In this document: piece by piece, positions 7,381 to 15,488 of the stretch
Position numbering within the stretch: position 1 is the first letter of the stretch
How the letters are laid out: every line of letters begins with the position of its first letter
Source of the DNA: Massilia sp. NR 4-1
GTDB taxonomy: Bacteria; Pseudomonadota; Gammaproteobacteria; Burkholderiales; Burkholderiaceae_D
Length of the DNA: 64,000 nucleotides
Direction of reading: 5' to 3'
Assembly: GCF_001191005.1 (NCBI RefSeq)
Contig: NZ_CP012201.1
Span: forward strand, 434,001 to 498,000
Program-made: the position numbers and the translations under genes
Notes under the pieces: generated by a model
What the model was told of the DNA's origin: nothing
Seen by the model: only the letters and a program-made list of their open reading frames with translations
Databases searched by the model: none

Positions 7381-9173
7381 GTTCCTTCGACCTTGTGCTG
7401 CTGCGCTTCCTGCTGGCCAGTCTGGGCTGCCTGCTGGCGGGCCTGAGCGTGTGGGGATTGAGCGCGCTGCTGCGCCGCTATCTGCCCGCGCTGGCGGCCC
7501 AGCGCTCGATCTGGCTGCTGGGACAATTGACCGTGATCGGCACCTTCGTGCTGATCCTGCTGCCGCATAGCGAGCGGGTACGCCTGTTGCTGCCGATCGA
7601 AGGCGCGACCGAGACGGTATCGCATTATTTGGTGCCCGCCGCGCCGGCAGCCGCGCCGTCGCAGCCCGTGGCGCCGCTGGTCCAGGCGCAGCGCGAAGAG
7701 CACCCCTGGCTGAACCTGGCCGCTTATGCCTGGCTGGCCGCCTACCTGCTTGGTCTGGCCTATACCGTGGGCCGCCTGCTGCATGGCCAGCGCATGCTAA
7801 ACCGGCTGGCCGGCAGCGGCCATGGCTTGCCGCAAGACGAGGCGCATGCGGGCTTCGGCAGCGAGCTGGCGCGCGCCAGCCGCGCCCAGGTCATCGAAGT
7901 GGATGCGCCGATTTCGCCCATGCTGCTTGGTCCTTTGCGTCCGCGCCTGCTGCTGCCGCGCCACCTGCGAGAATTCGACGCCATGCAGCAGCAAATGATC
8001 GTCGAGCATGAGCTGACGCATTTGCGCCGCCGCGACCTGCAGTGGATGACGCTGGGCCTGGTGCTGCAAACCCTGTTGTGGTTCAACCCCTTCATGCGCC
8101 TGCTGCGCGCCAGCCTGGGTTGGGCCCAGGAACTGGGCTGCGACCGCGATGTGCTGCGCGGACGTCCTGCGGCACAGCGCAAGGTGTATGCTGCCGCGCT
8201 GCTGGCACAGCTCAAGCTGCAGGTGCGTCCGCCGGAAATGGCGCTGGCTTTCGGCAGCATCGACGCGTCCACGCTGGCCTCGCGCCTGGCCCTGATCCGC
8301 CAGCCGGGCAGCGCGCTGCGCGGCCGCTGGGCGCGCTGGGCTGGCGTGGCCGCGCTGGCGGGGCTGGCGGCGGGCAACTTCGCCCTGCAATCCGCGCTGG
8401 CCGGCAATGTCGCCCCCGACCTGGAAGCGCTTGCCGCCATCCGCTGCACGCAGCTGATGGATGCGGCCAGCGGCCGCGTGCTGCAGCGCGAAGGCCAGTG
8501 CGAGGCGCGCGTGACACCCGCTTCCACCTTCAATATCGCCGTCAGCCTGATGGGCTATGACAGTGGCTTCCTGCGCGACGAACACACGCCCGTGCTGCCG
8601 TTCAAGGAAGGCTATCCGGCCTGGATTCCCGAATGGCGCCAGGATCTCGACCCCAGCGGCTGGATCAAGTATTCGTCCGTCTGGTATGCGCAGCAGGTTA
8701 CGCGGCAGCTGGGCGCGGCGCGCTTCCAGCGCTATATCGCGGACTTCGGCTACGGCAATCGCGACGTTGCCGGCGATGCGGGCGCGGACAATGGCCTGGG
8801 CTACGCCTGGATCAATTCCTCGCTCAAGATTTCAGGCGACGAGCAGGTCGCCTTCCTGGGCCGCATGGCCCGGCGCGAACTGCCGCTGCAGCCGCAGGCG
8901 TATGAGATGAGCGCCCGCCTGTTCAAGCTGGCCAGCTTTGCCAACGGCTGGGAAGTGTACGGCAAGACCGGTACCGGTTACCCGGTCAAGGCCGACGGCA
9001 AGGAGGACAAGACGCGCGCCTACGGCTGGTTCGTGGGCTGGGCGGCCAAGGGCGGCCGCACGATCGTATTCGCCTATCTGGTTCAGGACCAGAAGGAGGA
9101 GGAAGGAGCAGCCGGACCGCGCCTGCGCGCCGCCGTGCTGAATCAATTGCCAGCGCAGCTGGAAACGCTTTAA
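7377..9173 (+). CDS. blaR1: BlaR1-like M56 metalloprotease fused to class D beta-lactamase-like sensor
   Basis: A 598-residue membrane sensor-protease. N-terminal membrane helices (about 5-30, 42-65, 105-125) frame the M56 protease with the zinc motif HELTH (residues 211-215) and a downstream Glu near 252 in QELGCDRD. A further helix (about 318-340) leads to a periplasmic class D (OXA-like) domain from about 345. In that domain S383 is in context, S433-S-V435 fits SxV, FGYGN fits YGN and K530-T-G fits KTG, but the expected STFK reads S383-T-F-N386: the carboxylated general-base Lys is Asn (codon AAT, 8532-8534). The sensor may therefore bind beta-lactams without normal acylation. Starts at GTG overlapping blaI. 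Confidence 0.85.
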   Translation: MSSFDLVLLRFLLASLGCLLAGLSVWGLSALLRRYLPALAAQRSIWLLGQLTVIGTFVLILLPHSERVRLLLPIEGATETVSHYLVPAAPAAAPSQPVAPLVQAQREEHPWLNLAAYAWLAAYLLGLAYTVGRLLHGQRMLNRLAGSGHGLPQDEAHAGFGSELARASRAQVIEVDAPISPMLLGPLRPRLLLPRHLREFDAMQQQMIVEHELTHLRRRDLQWMTLGLVLQTLLWFNPFMRLLRASLGWAQELGCDRDVLRGRPAAQRKVYAAALLAQLKLQVRPPEMALAFGSIDASTLASRLALIRQPGSALRGRWARWAGVAALAGLAAGNFALQSALAGNVAPDLEALAAIRCTQLMDAASGRVLQREGQCEARVTPASTFNIAVSLMGYDSGFLRDEHTPVLPFKEGYPAWIPEWRQDLDPSGWIKYSSVWYAQQVTRQLGAARFQRYIADFGYGNRDVAGDAGADNGLGYAWINSSLKISGDEQVAFLGRMARRELPLQPQAYEMSARLFKLASFANGWEVYGKTGTGYPVKADGKEDKTRAYGWFVGWAAKGGRTIVFAYLVQDQKEEEGAAGPRLRAAVLNQLPAQLETL

Positions 9174-9206
9174 CCATGCTTTGAACGCATCAGAAAGGAC
9201 CTTATC

Positions 9207-10382
9207 TTGAAACTCCGCCCGTCCCGCATCCGCCGCAAGACCCTCGCCATCATGGCCGCCTGCCTGCTGCCCGCCAGCAGCTGGGCCGACGACCGGGCCG
9301 CGCAGATCCGCGCCATCGTCGACAGCGCCATCCGCCCCGTGATGGCGGAATTCGATGTACCCGGCATGGCCGTCGCCGTGACCATCGGTGGCGAGCCGGT
9401 CTTCGTCAACTATGGCGTGGCTTCGCGCGAGCAGAACACGCCAGTCACGGAGAACACCCTGTTCGAGCTGGGTTCCATCAGCAAGACCTTTACCGCCACT
9501 CTGGCTTCCTACGCCCAGGCGCAGGGCAAGCTGTCCTTCGACGACCATCCCGGTAAATATATCCCCGCGCTGAAAGGCAGCGCGGTCGACAAGGCCAGCC
9601 TGCTGCATCTGGCCACCTACACCGCCGGTGGTTTCCCCTTGCAGTTCCCCGAGAAGTTCGATAGCAAGGGCCAGGAGCTGGCCTACTTCAAGCAGTGGAA
9701 GCCGGACGCCGCGCCAGGCGTGCAGCGCCGCTACTCCAACCCCAGCATCGGCCTGTTCGGCCACGCCGCCGCCGCCGCGCTGAAGACCGATTTCGACAAC
9801 GCCCTGGAAAAGCAGCTCCTGCCCAAACTGGGACTGAACTCGACCTATGTCCATGTGCCGGAGGCGGCCAAGGCCAACTATGCCTGGGGCTATAACAAGG
9901 ACAACAAGCCGGTGCGCGTGAGCGGCGGCGCCTTCGATTGGGAAGCCTACGGCGTGAAATCGACGGCGGCCGACATGATCCGCTACCTGCAGCTCAATAT
10001 CGATCCAAGCCAGCTGGATGCGGTGGCGCGGCGCGCGGTGGACGGCACCCACGTCGGTTACTTTGAGGTGGGTGTCATGGTGCAGGGCCTGGGATGGGAG
10101 CAGCATCCCTATCCGGTGAGCCTGGAGCGCCTGCAGGACGGTAACTCCCGCGCCATGACCTGGGAGGCCAATCCGGTCACACGGATTGCGTCGCCGGTTG
10201 CCGCGCCAGCGATGACCCTGTTCAACAAGACCGGTTCCACCGGCGGCTTTGGCGCCTATGCGCTGTTCGTGCCGGGCAAAAAAATCGGCATCGTGATGCT
10301 GGCGAATAAGGCGTATCCGAATCCAGCCCGTCTCAAGGCCGCGCACGCGATTCTGGAGCAGCTGGCGCCGATGGCCAAGTAA
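9207..10382 (+). CDS. ampC: Class C (AmpC-type) serine beta-lactamase
   Basis: A 391-residue periplasmic hydrolase. A TTG start at 9207 is preferred: AGGA lies ten bases upstream and it gives a full signal peptide with cleavage near ASSWA-DD (residue 28). The class C triad is intact: S90-I-S-K93, Y176-S-N and K341-T-G-S. Length agrees with chromosomal AmpC enzymes. The gap from the sensor gene is 33 bp, so it is probably transcribed with blaI-blaR1, an arrangement typical of inducible lactamases in Gram-positive bacteria but here carrying a class C enzyme, which in many Gram-negatives is instead under AmpR. Hydrolytic spectrum cannot be read from the sequence; an esterase/EstB-type activity is a less likely alternative. 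Confidence 0.85.
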   Translation: MKLRPSRIRRKTLAIMAACLLPASSWADDRAAQIRAIVDSAIRPVMAEFDVPGMAVAVTIGGEPVFVNYGVASREQNTPVTENTLFELGSISKTFTATLASYAQAQGKLSFDDHPGKYIPALKGSAVDKASLLHLATYTAGGFPLQFPEKFDSKGQELAYFKQWKPDAAPGVQRRYSNPSIGLFGHAAAAALKTDFDNALEKQLLPKLGLNSTYVHVPEAAKANYAWGYNKDNKPVRVSGGAFDWEAYGVKSTAADMIRYLQLNIDPSQLDAVARRAVDGTHVGYFEVGVMVQGLGWEQHPYPVSLERLQDGNSRAMTWEANPVTRIASPVAAPAMTLFNKTGSTGGFGAYALFVPGKKIGIVMLANKAYPNPARLKAAHAILEQLAPMAK

Positions 10383-10384
10383 AG

Positions 10385-10564
10385 CTGCATCTCAGGGTGA
10401 TGCGGCGCTGTGGATGAACAGCTCGACGCCGACCGCCTGCTCCAGCTGGTCACCCGCTGGCTGACGGCGGCCGGCGTCAGATGCAGTTCCTCGGCGGCCT
10501 GTTTGATGCCCAGGTGGCGCGCGGCTTGGGCGAAGCAGAGCAGGGCGTAAGGCGGCAGTTTCAC
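10385..10564 (-). pseudogene. Remnant of a GcvA/AmpR-like LysR regulator
   Basis: Reading leftwards from a GTG at 10564, the first 37 codons give a good LysR winged-helix start (KLPPYALLCFAQAARHL, then EELHLTPAAVSQRV). The frame then breaks: one base appears lost, and the expected continuation QLEQAVGVELF is found in the neighbouring frame before a stop. The remaining 240 or so residues of a LysR protein are absent because the ampC coding end lies there. The LPPYALLCFAQAARHL style is that of GcvA/AmpR-type regulators, which is notable beside an AmpC gene. Confidence 0.7.
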
Positions 10565-10704
10565 GCGATAAGTTAGAAATCCTTAAGCCGGAAAGTATTT
10601 ATCGTTTGTGCGGTACAGGGTGGCATGCTGAAATCACGTTAACAGAAATACAGGCCGACAGCGCTGGATGCAGCGACGTCGGCATTGATAACGAAAGAGC
10701 GCCC

Positions 10705-11622
10705 GTGAAACCGAATGATTATGCCCGTCTGTTCCTGCTTGCCGCCATCTGGGGCGGCAGCTTCCTGTTCATGCGCGTCGTCGCGCCCGTGCTTGGCGCG
10801 CTGCCCACCGCCTTCTTCCGCGTGCTATTGAGTTCACTCGGCCTGGTCGTGATCCTGGCGGCCTTGCGCCAAAGCTGGGACTTCAAGAACAAATTCGGCG
10901 CCGCGCTGGCGCTGGGCGTCATCAACTCCGGCGTGCCTTTCCTGATGTACGGCTTGGCCGCCAGCCTGCTGCCGGCCGGCTATTCCGCCATCTTCAACGC
11001 CACCACGCCGCTGATGGGCGTCGTGATCGGAGCGCTCTTCTTTGGAGAGGCTATCAGCGCCAGAAAAGGGCTGGGCGTGGCGGCCGGCCTGGCAGGTGTG
11101 GCCTTGCTGACGGCGGTGGGGCCGATCGCCTTCAGCACCTCGATCTTGCTGGGCGCCTTGGCCTGCCTGGTGGCGACGGCCTGCTATGGCATGGCGGGTT
11201 TCCTGACCAAGCGCTGGATTACCGAGCGTGGCGGACTCGATCCGAAGCTGGTGGCCTTCGGCAGCCAACTGGGCGCCTGCCTGATTCTGATGCCTCTCTT
11301 CGGCGTCTCGGCCGCCTTCGCGCCGCCAGTCAGCTGGGGCGGCAACACGGTCTGGCTGGCGCTGGCGGCATTGGGCCTGATCTGCACCGCCTGGGCCTAT
11401 ATCATCTACTTCCGCCTCATCGCCGACATTGGTCCTTTGCGCTCGCTGACGGTGACTTTCCTGATTCCGCCTTTCGGCGTGCTGTGGGGAGTGCTGTTCC
11501 TGGGCGAGCAGATCTCGTGGGCGCATCTGGGCGGCGGCAGCCTGATTGCGCTGGCCTTGTGGCTGGTGCTGGGGCAGGGTGCCCAACAGGCCGCCGCGCC
11601 AGGGCGAACTGCGGCGCGTTGA
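10705..11622 (+). CDS. EamA/DMT-superfamily transporter
   Basis: An inner-membrane carrier of about 305 residues with ten predicted helices in two EamA repeats (first begins LFLLAAIWGGSFLFMRV; second begins LLGALACLVATACYGMAGF). The GTG at 10705 is chosen because a weak AAAGAG lies upstream and the family normally starts a few residues before the first helix; the longer reading from 10606 adds an unrelated hydrophilic stretch. Likely a metabolite or drug exporter; substrate unknown. It ends 18 bp from a convergent LysR gene. Confidence 0.85.
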   Translation: MKPNDYARLFLLAAIWGGSFLFMRVVAPVLGALPTAFFRVLLSSLGLVVILAALRQSWDFKNKFGAALALGVINSGVPFLMYGLAASLLPAGYSAIFNATTPLMGVVIGALFFGEAISARKGLGVAAGLAGVALLTAVGPIAFSTSILLGALACLVATACYGMAGFLTKRWITERGGLDPKLVAFGSQLGACLILMPLFGVSAAFAPPVSWGGNTVWLALAALGLICTAWAYIIYFRLIADIGPLRSLTVTFLIPPFGVLWGVLFLGEQISWAHLGGGSLIALALWLVLGQGAQQAAAPGRTAAR

Positions 11623-11640
11623 GATGGTGCTCTGGCCTGC

Positions 11641-12576
11641 CTATTCTGGCTGCAAGCCTTGCAGCAGGCTGCCGGTTGCCGCCAGGCGCTGCTGCATCAA
11701 GTCCAGCAAGGCACGGATTTTTGCACTGACATAGTGGCGGCTGGTGTAGGCTGCCAGCAAGTCCAGCGGCGCGGGACGCAGCTCCAGTGGCACGCGTAGC
11801 AGGCGGCCATCCGCCAGTGCCGCCTGGCAGGCCGTTTCGGCCAGAATCGCGAAGCCCAGTCCTTGCAGCGCTGCGGCGCCTGCCATTTCTCCGCTGTTGA
11901 CCCGGTAGCGGCTTTTGACGGCGAGCTTGCATAAGCCGCCGTGGCCATCTTCAAACTGCCATGGCTGTCCTTTCAATGCGCTGAGTGTGGTGATGCAGGG
12001 CAGATCCTTGAGCTGGCGCGTGCTGGTCGGAAGGCCATATTGCGCGACCAGCTGCGGCGCGGCCACGACCACGCTGGGCAGGCGTGCCAAAGGACGCAGG
12101 ATCAAACTGCTGTCGTCGAGTTGTCCACGGTGGATGACAATGGCCAGATCGATATCGCCGCGCAAGGCATCCACGCCGCTCAAGCTGGTATCGCAGCTGA
12201 TGTCGATATGCGGATGCAGACTGGCAAACTCCGCCACCACAGTGCCCAGCAGGCGCGGACCGACCTCGCTTGGCAGGCAGAGTTTGAGCGGGCCGCGCAA
12301 CTCGCTTTGCTGCCGGCTCAATTCAGCGGCAGTCAATTCCAGCGTATCGAGCATGGGACTGGCGCGCTGGTGCAGCAGCCGGCCTGCTTCGGTCATGCGC
12401 AATTGGCGCGTGCTGCGTTCCAGCAGGCGCGCGCCGAGACTGGCTTCGAGCTGCGCCACATGGCGGCTGATATTCGAGGCCGGCAATTCCAGCTTGCGCG
12501 CCGCGCCGGCAAAACTGCCCTGATCGACCACGGTCACAAAGACCCGCACCGTATTCAAATCGAGTTTCGCGCGCAT
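11641..12576 (-). CDS. LysR-family transcriptional regulator
   Basis: A 311-residue LysR-type regulator. The N-terminal winged helix (residues 5-65) shows the pattern VRVFVTVVDQGSFAGAARKL and SNISRHVAQLEASLGARLLER; the rest is a periplasmic-binding-protein-like effector domain. It is closest in style to the CrgA/DsdC-like group that regulates a divergent neighbour. It is divergent from the FAD monooxygenase gene across 102 bp containing two copies of an 11-base direct repeat, so that gene is the expected target. Confidence 0.9.
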   Translation of the reverse strand: MRAKLDLNTVRVFVTVVDQGSFAGAARKLELPASNISRHVAQLEASLGARLLERSTRQLRMTEAGRLLHQRASPMLDTLELTAAELSRQQSELRGPLKLCLPSEVGPRLLGTVVAEFASLHPHIDISCDTSLSGVDALRGDIDLAIVIHRGQLDDSSLILRPLARLPSVVVAAPQLVAQYGLPTSTRQLKDLPCITTLSALKGQPWQFEDGHGGLCKLAVKSRYRVNSGEMAGAAALQGLGFAILAETACQAALADGRLLRVPLELRPAPLDLLAAYTSRHYVSAKIRALLDLMQQRLAATGSLLQGLQPE

Positions 12577-12583
12577 TGTTATC

Positions 12584-12635
12584 CCATTTGAGGTAATAAA
12601 GAATGCCAGTTTTACATATTAATGCCATTTGAGGT
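12584..12635. promoter_or_regulatory. Paired 11-bp direct repeats in the LysR/monooxygenase intergenic region
   Basis: CCATTTGAGGT occurs at 12584-12594 and again at 12625-12635, start-to-start 41 bp (about four helical turns). Both lie between the divergent starts. The first copy sits inside a TTAT...AATAA symmetric context compatible with a LysR T-N11-A box. Presumed recognition and activation sites for the adjacent LysR regulator. Confidence 0.55.
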
Positions 12636-12678
12636 CGTAATTTATGATCCAGTCCTGCACTTTTTCAAGGAGAGGTAA

Positions 12679-13860
12679 ATGGATATTGCAATACTGGGTG
12701 CCGGCGTAGCCGGTGCGAGCGCAGCGCTGACGTTGTCGCAGCAAGGCCACCGGGTACGCGTGTATGAGCGCAGGCCTGCCCCGGCGACCATGGGCGCTGG
12801 CGTGGTGCTATGGCCGAACGCCAGCTTTGTGCTGGCCGAACTGGGGCTGCTGCCGCGGGTCGCGGCGCTGGGCGGCCGCTTGAACCGCATGTATCGCAGC
12901 GACCAGGCGGGCATGTCACTGGGGCATGTCGATATCGAACCATTGGCGCAGTTGATGGGCTATCCGGCATATGCGATTCTGCGCCATGATTTGCAGGCGC
13001 TCTTGCTGGAGCAGTTGAGCGCGCACGGCATCGAGGTGGCATATGGCTGCGATACGGTGCAGATTGAAGACGGCGCCAATGGCCGGGCTACGGTGCGCTT
13101 TGCCAATGGCCTGAATATTTGCCCCGATCTGGTGATCGGCGCCGATGGCCGTAAGAATTCGGTGGCGCGGCTGTATGTAGCTGGCAATAACGCTCCCGTG
13201 TATCAGGGCTTTGTGAACTGGATTGGTGTGGCCGAATCCAGCTCGCCCCTGGTCGATGAAATCGCCGTCTTCGACTATTGGGGGCAGGGCGAGCGATTTG
13301 GCTGCGTGACCGTGAACCGGAACAAGGTGTATTGGGCCGGAGCGCAGGTGCAAGCCGTGGCAGGGGAGGATGGCCCCGTTGCGTGCGAGCTTGTCGAGCA
13401 GATTTTTCGGGCCTGGCCGTCGCAGGTTGGCAGGATTATCCGCAGCACGCCGGCAAATGGCATCCGCAAGATCCATGTGTATGACCATGACCCGCTGCCG
13501 GTCTGGCACCGCAATAACGTGCTGCTGATCGGCGATGCCGCCCATGCCCCTTTGCCGACCTCGGGCCAGGGCGCTTGCCAGGCGCTGGAAGATGCCTGGC
13601 ACCTGGCAGCATATCTGCCTTCCACGCAGGACGATCTGGCATCGGCGCTGGCAGCTTTCACCCAGGCGCGCAGCGCCAAGACGGCAGGCATTACCAACCA
13701 GGGCCGCGTTTTTGCGCGCGCCTTGTTCGATACCGATGCCGAGGTTTGCCGCGTCCGCAACGAAAGGGCGTCCGAGGCATTGGGCGACCTGGGGGCGTTG
13801 GCCTCAGCCTGGGGAGCGGGTTTGCCGCTGACGGCATTGGACGGGCAGGGTAGAGGTTAG
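12679..13860 (+). CDS. FAD-dependent aromatic-ring-type monooxygenase
   Basis: A 393-residue class A flavoprotein monooxygenase. The N-terminal dinucleotide-binding motif is ILGAGVAGASAA (residues 4-15); a second FAD motif, LVIGADGRKNSVAR, is the DG fingerprint that also contacts NAD(P)H; and LLIGDAAHAPLPTSGQGACQALEDA is the GD motif near residue 280. AAGGAGAGG sits just before the start. The substrate is unknown; the family includes salicylate and 6-hydroxynicotinate hydroxylases. It is divergent from and probably controlled by the LysR gene to the left. Confidence 0.88.
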   Translation: MDIAILGAGVAGASAALTLSQQGHRVRVYERRPAPATMGAGVVLWPNASFVLAELGLLPRVAALGGRLNRMYRSDQAGMSLGHVDIEPLAQLMGYPAYAILRHDLQALLLEQLSAHGIEVAYGCDTVQIEDGANGRATVRFANGLNICPDLVIGADGRKNSVARLYVAGNNAPVYQGFVNWIGVAESSSPLVDEIAVFDYWGQGERFGCVTVNRNKVYWAGAQVQAVAGEDGPVACELVEQIFRAWPSQVGRIIRSTPANGIRKIHVYDHDPLPVWHRNNVLLIGDAAHAPLPTSGQGACQALEDAWHLAAYLPSTQDDLASALAAFTQARSAKTAGITNQGRVFARALFDTDAEVCRVRNERASEALGDLGALASAWGAGLPLTALDGQGRG

Positions 13861-13867
13861 CGCAAAT

Positions 13868-13907
13868 GGCGAGTATCTCCCGCAAGAAAGCTGGGGCGAT
13901 ACTCGCC
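13868..13907. terminator. Hairpin between convergent genes
   Basis: GGCGAGTATC (13868-13877) pairs perfectly with GATACTCGCC (13898-13907), with a 20-base loop that can pair further (TCCC/GGGG). It lies between the monooxygenase and the convergent YdcF-like gene; no T-run on either side, so termination strength is uncertain. Confidence 0.55.
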
Positions 13908-13912
13908 TACGC

Positions 13913-14479
13913 TCAAGCGGCGATCTCCGTCAGGAAGCCGGCGGCCAGGTAGCGTGGAATCTTGTCGAATTCGCTGAGCACGCGGGCGCGGAATTCGGCC
14001 TGCTTATGCCAGGCTGCGGCTGGAACGCCAAAATAGTTAACCGGGTAGATGGACAATTCCAGGCCAGGCCAATGCCGCTGCAAAGTCATCAGGTAGCGGC
14101 GCGTCGAGCATATCTTGCCGATGACAAGCGCGCTTCGGATCGCGCCGACGTCCATGACTTCCGCCACCCTGGCCCGCCCGAATATAACGTTTTCGCCGGT
14201 GTTCGTTGCGCTGGATTCCAGCATGAGGGCTGATTCGGGCAAGCCAAGCTTGAGCAGCTCTTCCCCTATCATCGCCGCCTTGGACTGCGGCCAGTCTCCC
14301 GCGCAACCGCCGGACACCAGCAGCCGGGGGAACATTCCGGCCTGCCAGAGCGTATAGGCGGCCTCGCAAAATTCGCGGACGCCATGCCGGGTGCCGAACA
14401 GGAAACCGAGATCCGAAGGGCGCGCCGGCAGCGACGGCATGATGTAGTCGGCGATGCGCTGCATCTCCTCGCCCGTCAT
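13913..14479 (-). CDS. YdcF/DUF218-family protein
   Basis: A 188-residue protein of the DUF218 (YdcF/SanA/ElyC-like) fold. The diagnostic strings are LLVSGGCAGD, SKAAMIGEELLKLGLP, and the ESSATNTGENVIF block, corresponding to the conserved ES..NTxEN motif. No membrane helix or signal peptide is seen, unlike SanA and ElyC. DUF218 proteins have been linked to envelope integrity and SAM binding, but the reaction is not known. The start overlaps the stop of the amidase gene by four bases (ATGA), pointing to a cell-wall-related two-gene operon. Confidence 0.85.
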   Translation of the reverse strand: MTGEEMQRIADYIMPSLPARPSDLGFLFGTRHGVREFCEAAYTLWQAGMFPRLLVSGGCAGDWPQSKAAMIGEELLKLGLPESALMLESSATNTGENVIFGRARVAEVMDVGAIRSALVIGKICSTRRYLMTLQRHWPGLELSIYPVNYFGVPAAAWHKQAEFRARVLSEFDKIPRYLAAGFLTEIAA

Positions 14480-15309
14480 GGCCTCTGGGTTCCGGTGTTG
14501 GGGACGCGCACAAGCATTGGGCTGTCCAGAAGGGCGGCTGTTTCGGCATCCGGTTGGCCGTCGATTTTTGACGGGCGATACCGGGTCTGGAAGGCGATCA
14601 GCACATTGCGGGTCGCCTGGTTCAATTCAGCGTCCTGCGGGGCGACGTAGCCAAGCTGCGCCAATTTGCGCTGGAACCAGGCAAGGTCGGGCAGTTCGGC
14701 CTCGTATTGAATGCGTCGGCTTGCCACGACGGCTTCGTCCGGCCACGGCACCAGGCCTTCCGCCGCAAGGCGCTTCCAAGGGAACAGCGCGCCGGGATCT
14801 TGCTTGCGCTGCGGTGCAATGTCGCTGTGGCCGAGCACATGTTCGGGGGCGATGTGATGCCGCGCCATGATGTCCTTCACCAGCGGGATCAATGTGTCGA
14901 TCTGCTTTTCCGGGAAGGGCGCCCAAGTGCGGCCATTGGGTCCGTCAACCCAGCCTGCGTTGACGATCTCGATGCCGATCGAGGTGAGATTCAGTTGGCG
15001 GTCATTCTTCCAGCCCGAATCCGATCCGGCGTGATAGGCGGCCCGGCTTTCGTCCACGATGCCATGGATGACCGGTTGCTCCGCGTCGGTCAGCAGATAA
15101 TGGATGCTGGCCTGGCCCTGGGAGTGACCGGTGAAGATATGAATCGAGCGAGGCGTATCAGTGACCGTATAGTGCAGCACCAGATATTTCACCCGGCTGC
15201 TCTGATCCGGGCTTGACAGCGAACGGTCGACGCGGGGAATGCTGGCGCAGGCAGTCAGCAAGCAGATGGGAAGTAAAAAAACCAATCGGCGGAATGCTGG
15301 CATTTTCAT
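14476..15309 (-). CDS. amiD: AmiD-like N-acetylmuramoyl-L-alanine amidase lipoprotein
   Basis: A 277-residue outer-membrane lipoprotein peptidoglycan amidase. The start at 15309 (MKMPAFRR) gives a typical signal with lipobox LLTAC; the longer reading to 15375 has no support. The amidase_2 domain spans about residues 40-190: zinc ligands are expected in VLHYT, and in the HVLGHSDIAPQRKQDPG block (His, then the catalytic Lys and the third ligand Asp/His). A C-terminal peptidoglycan-binding-like helical domain follows (about 215-275, with QRKLAQLGY). The family removes the stem peptide from MurNAc or anhydroMurNAc. Coupled to the YdcF-like gene. Confidence 0.88.
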   Translation of the reverse strand: MKMPAFRRLVFLLPICLLTACASIPRVDRSLSSPDQSSRVKYLVLHYTVTDTPRSIHIFTGHSQGQASIHYLLTDAEQPVIHGIVDESRAAYHAGSDSGWKNDRQLNLTSIGIEIVNAGWVDGPNGRTWAPFPEKQIDTLIPLVKDIMARHHIAPEHVLGHSDIAPQRKQDPGALFPWKRLAAEGLVPWPDEAVVASRRIQYEAELPDLAWFQRKLAQLGYVAPQDAELNQATRNVLIAFQTRYRPSKIDGQPDAETAALLDSPMLVRVPNTGTQRP

Positions 15310-15431
15310 TGGAATCTGGCGAAAGAGTGTTGGCACTGAAACGCTCGTGCATGGGTTCAGAGTATATGCCAGCAACTGCGACCCAGGGCGGGCGCGCTGC
15401 TCAAAGTAGATAATGTAGACCTTAGCCGCTG

Positions 15432-15456
15432 ACGGCGATATCGCCGTGGCTATAAA
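15432..15456 (+). promoter_or_regulatory. polB promoter with 16-bp perfect palindrome
   Basis: ACGGCGATATCGCCGT (15432-15447) is a perfect 16-base palindrome directly before TATAAA (15451-15456), a good -10 element; CTGACG (15429-15434) is a possible weak -35 sixteen bases upstream. The palindrome thus fills the spacer, as an operator would. No LexA-type CTGT-N8-ACAG box was found here, although E. coli polB is SOS-controlled. Confidence 0.5.
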
Positions 15457-15488
15457 ATAGCGGCCGACACAGACTCAGAGGCTCGCAC

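Noticed and set aside
15310..15488. SOS (LexA) box upstream of polB
   Set aside because: No CTGT-N8-ACAG-like sequence was found; only the unrelated 16-bp palindrome.
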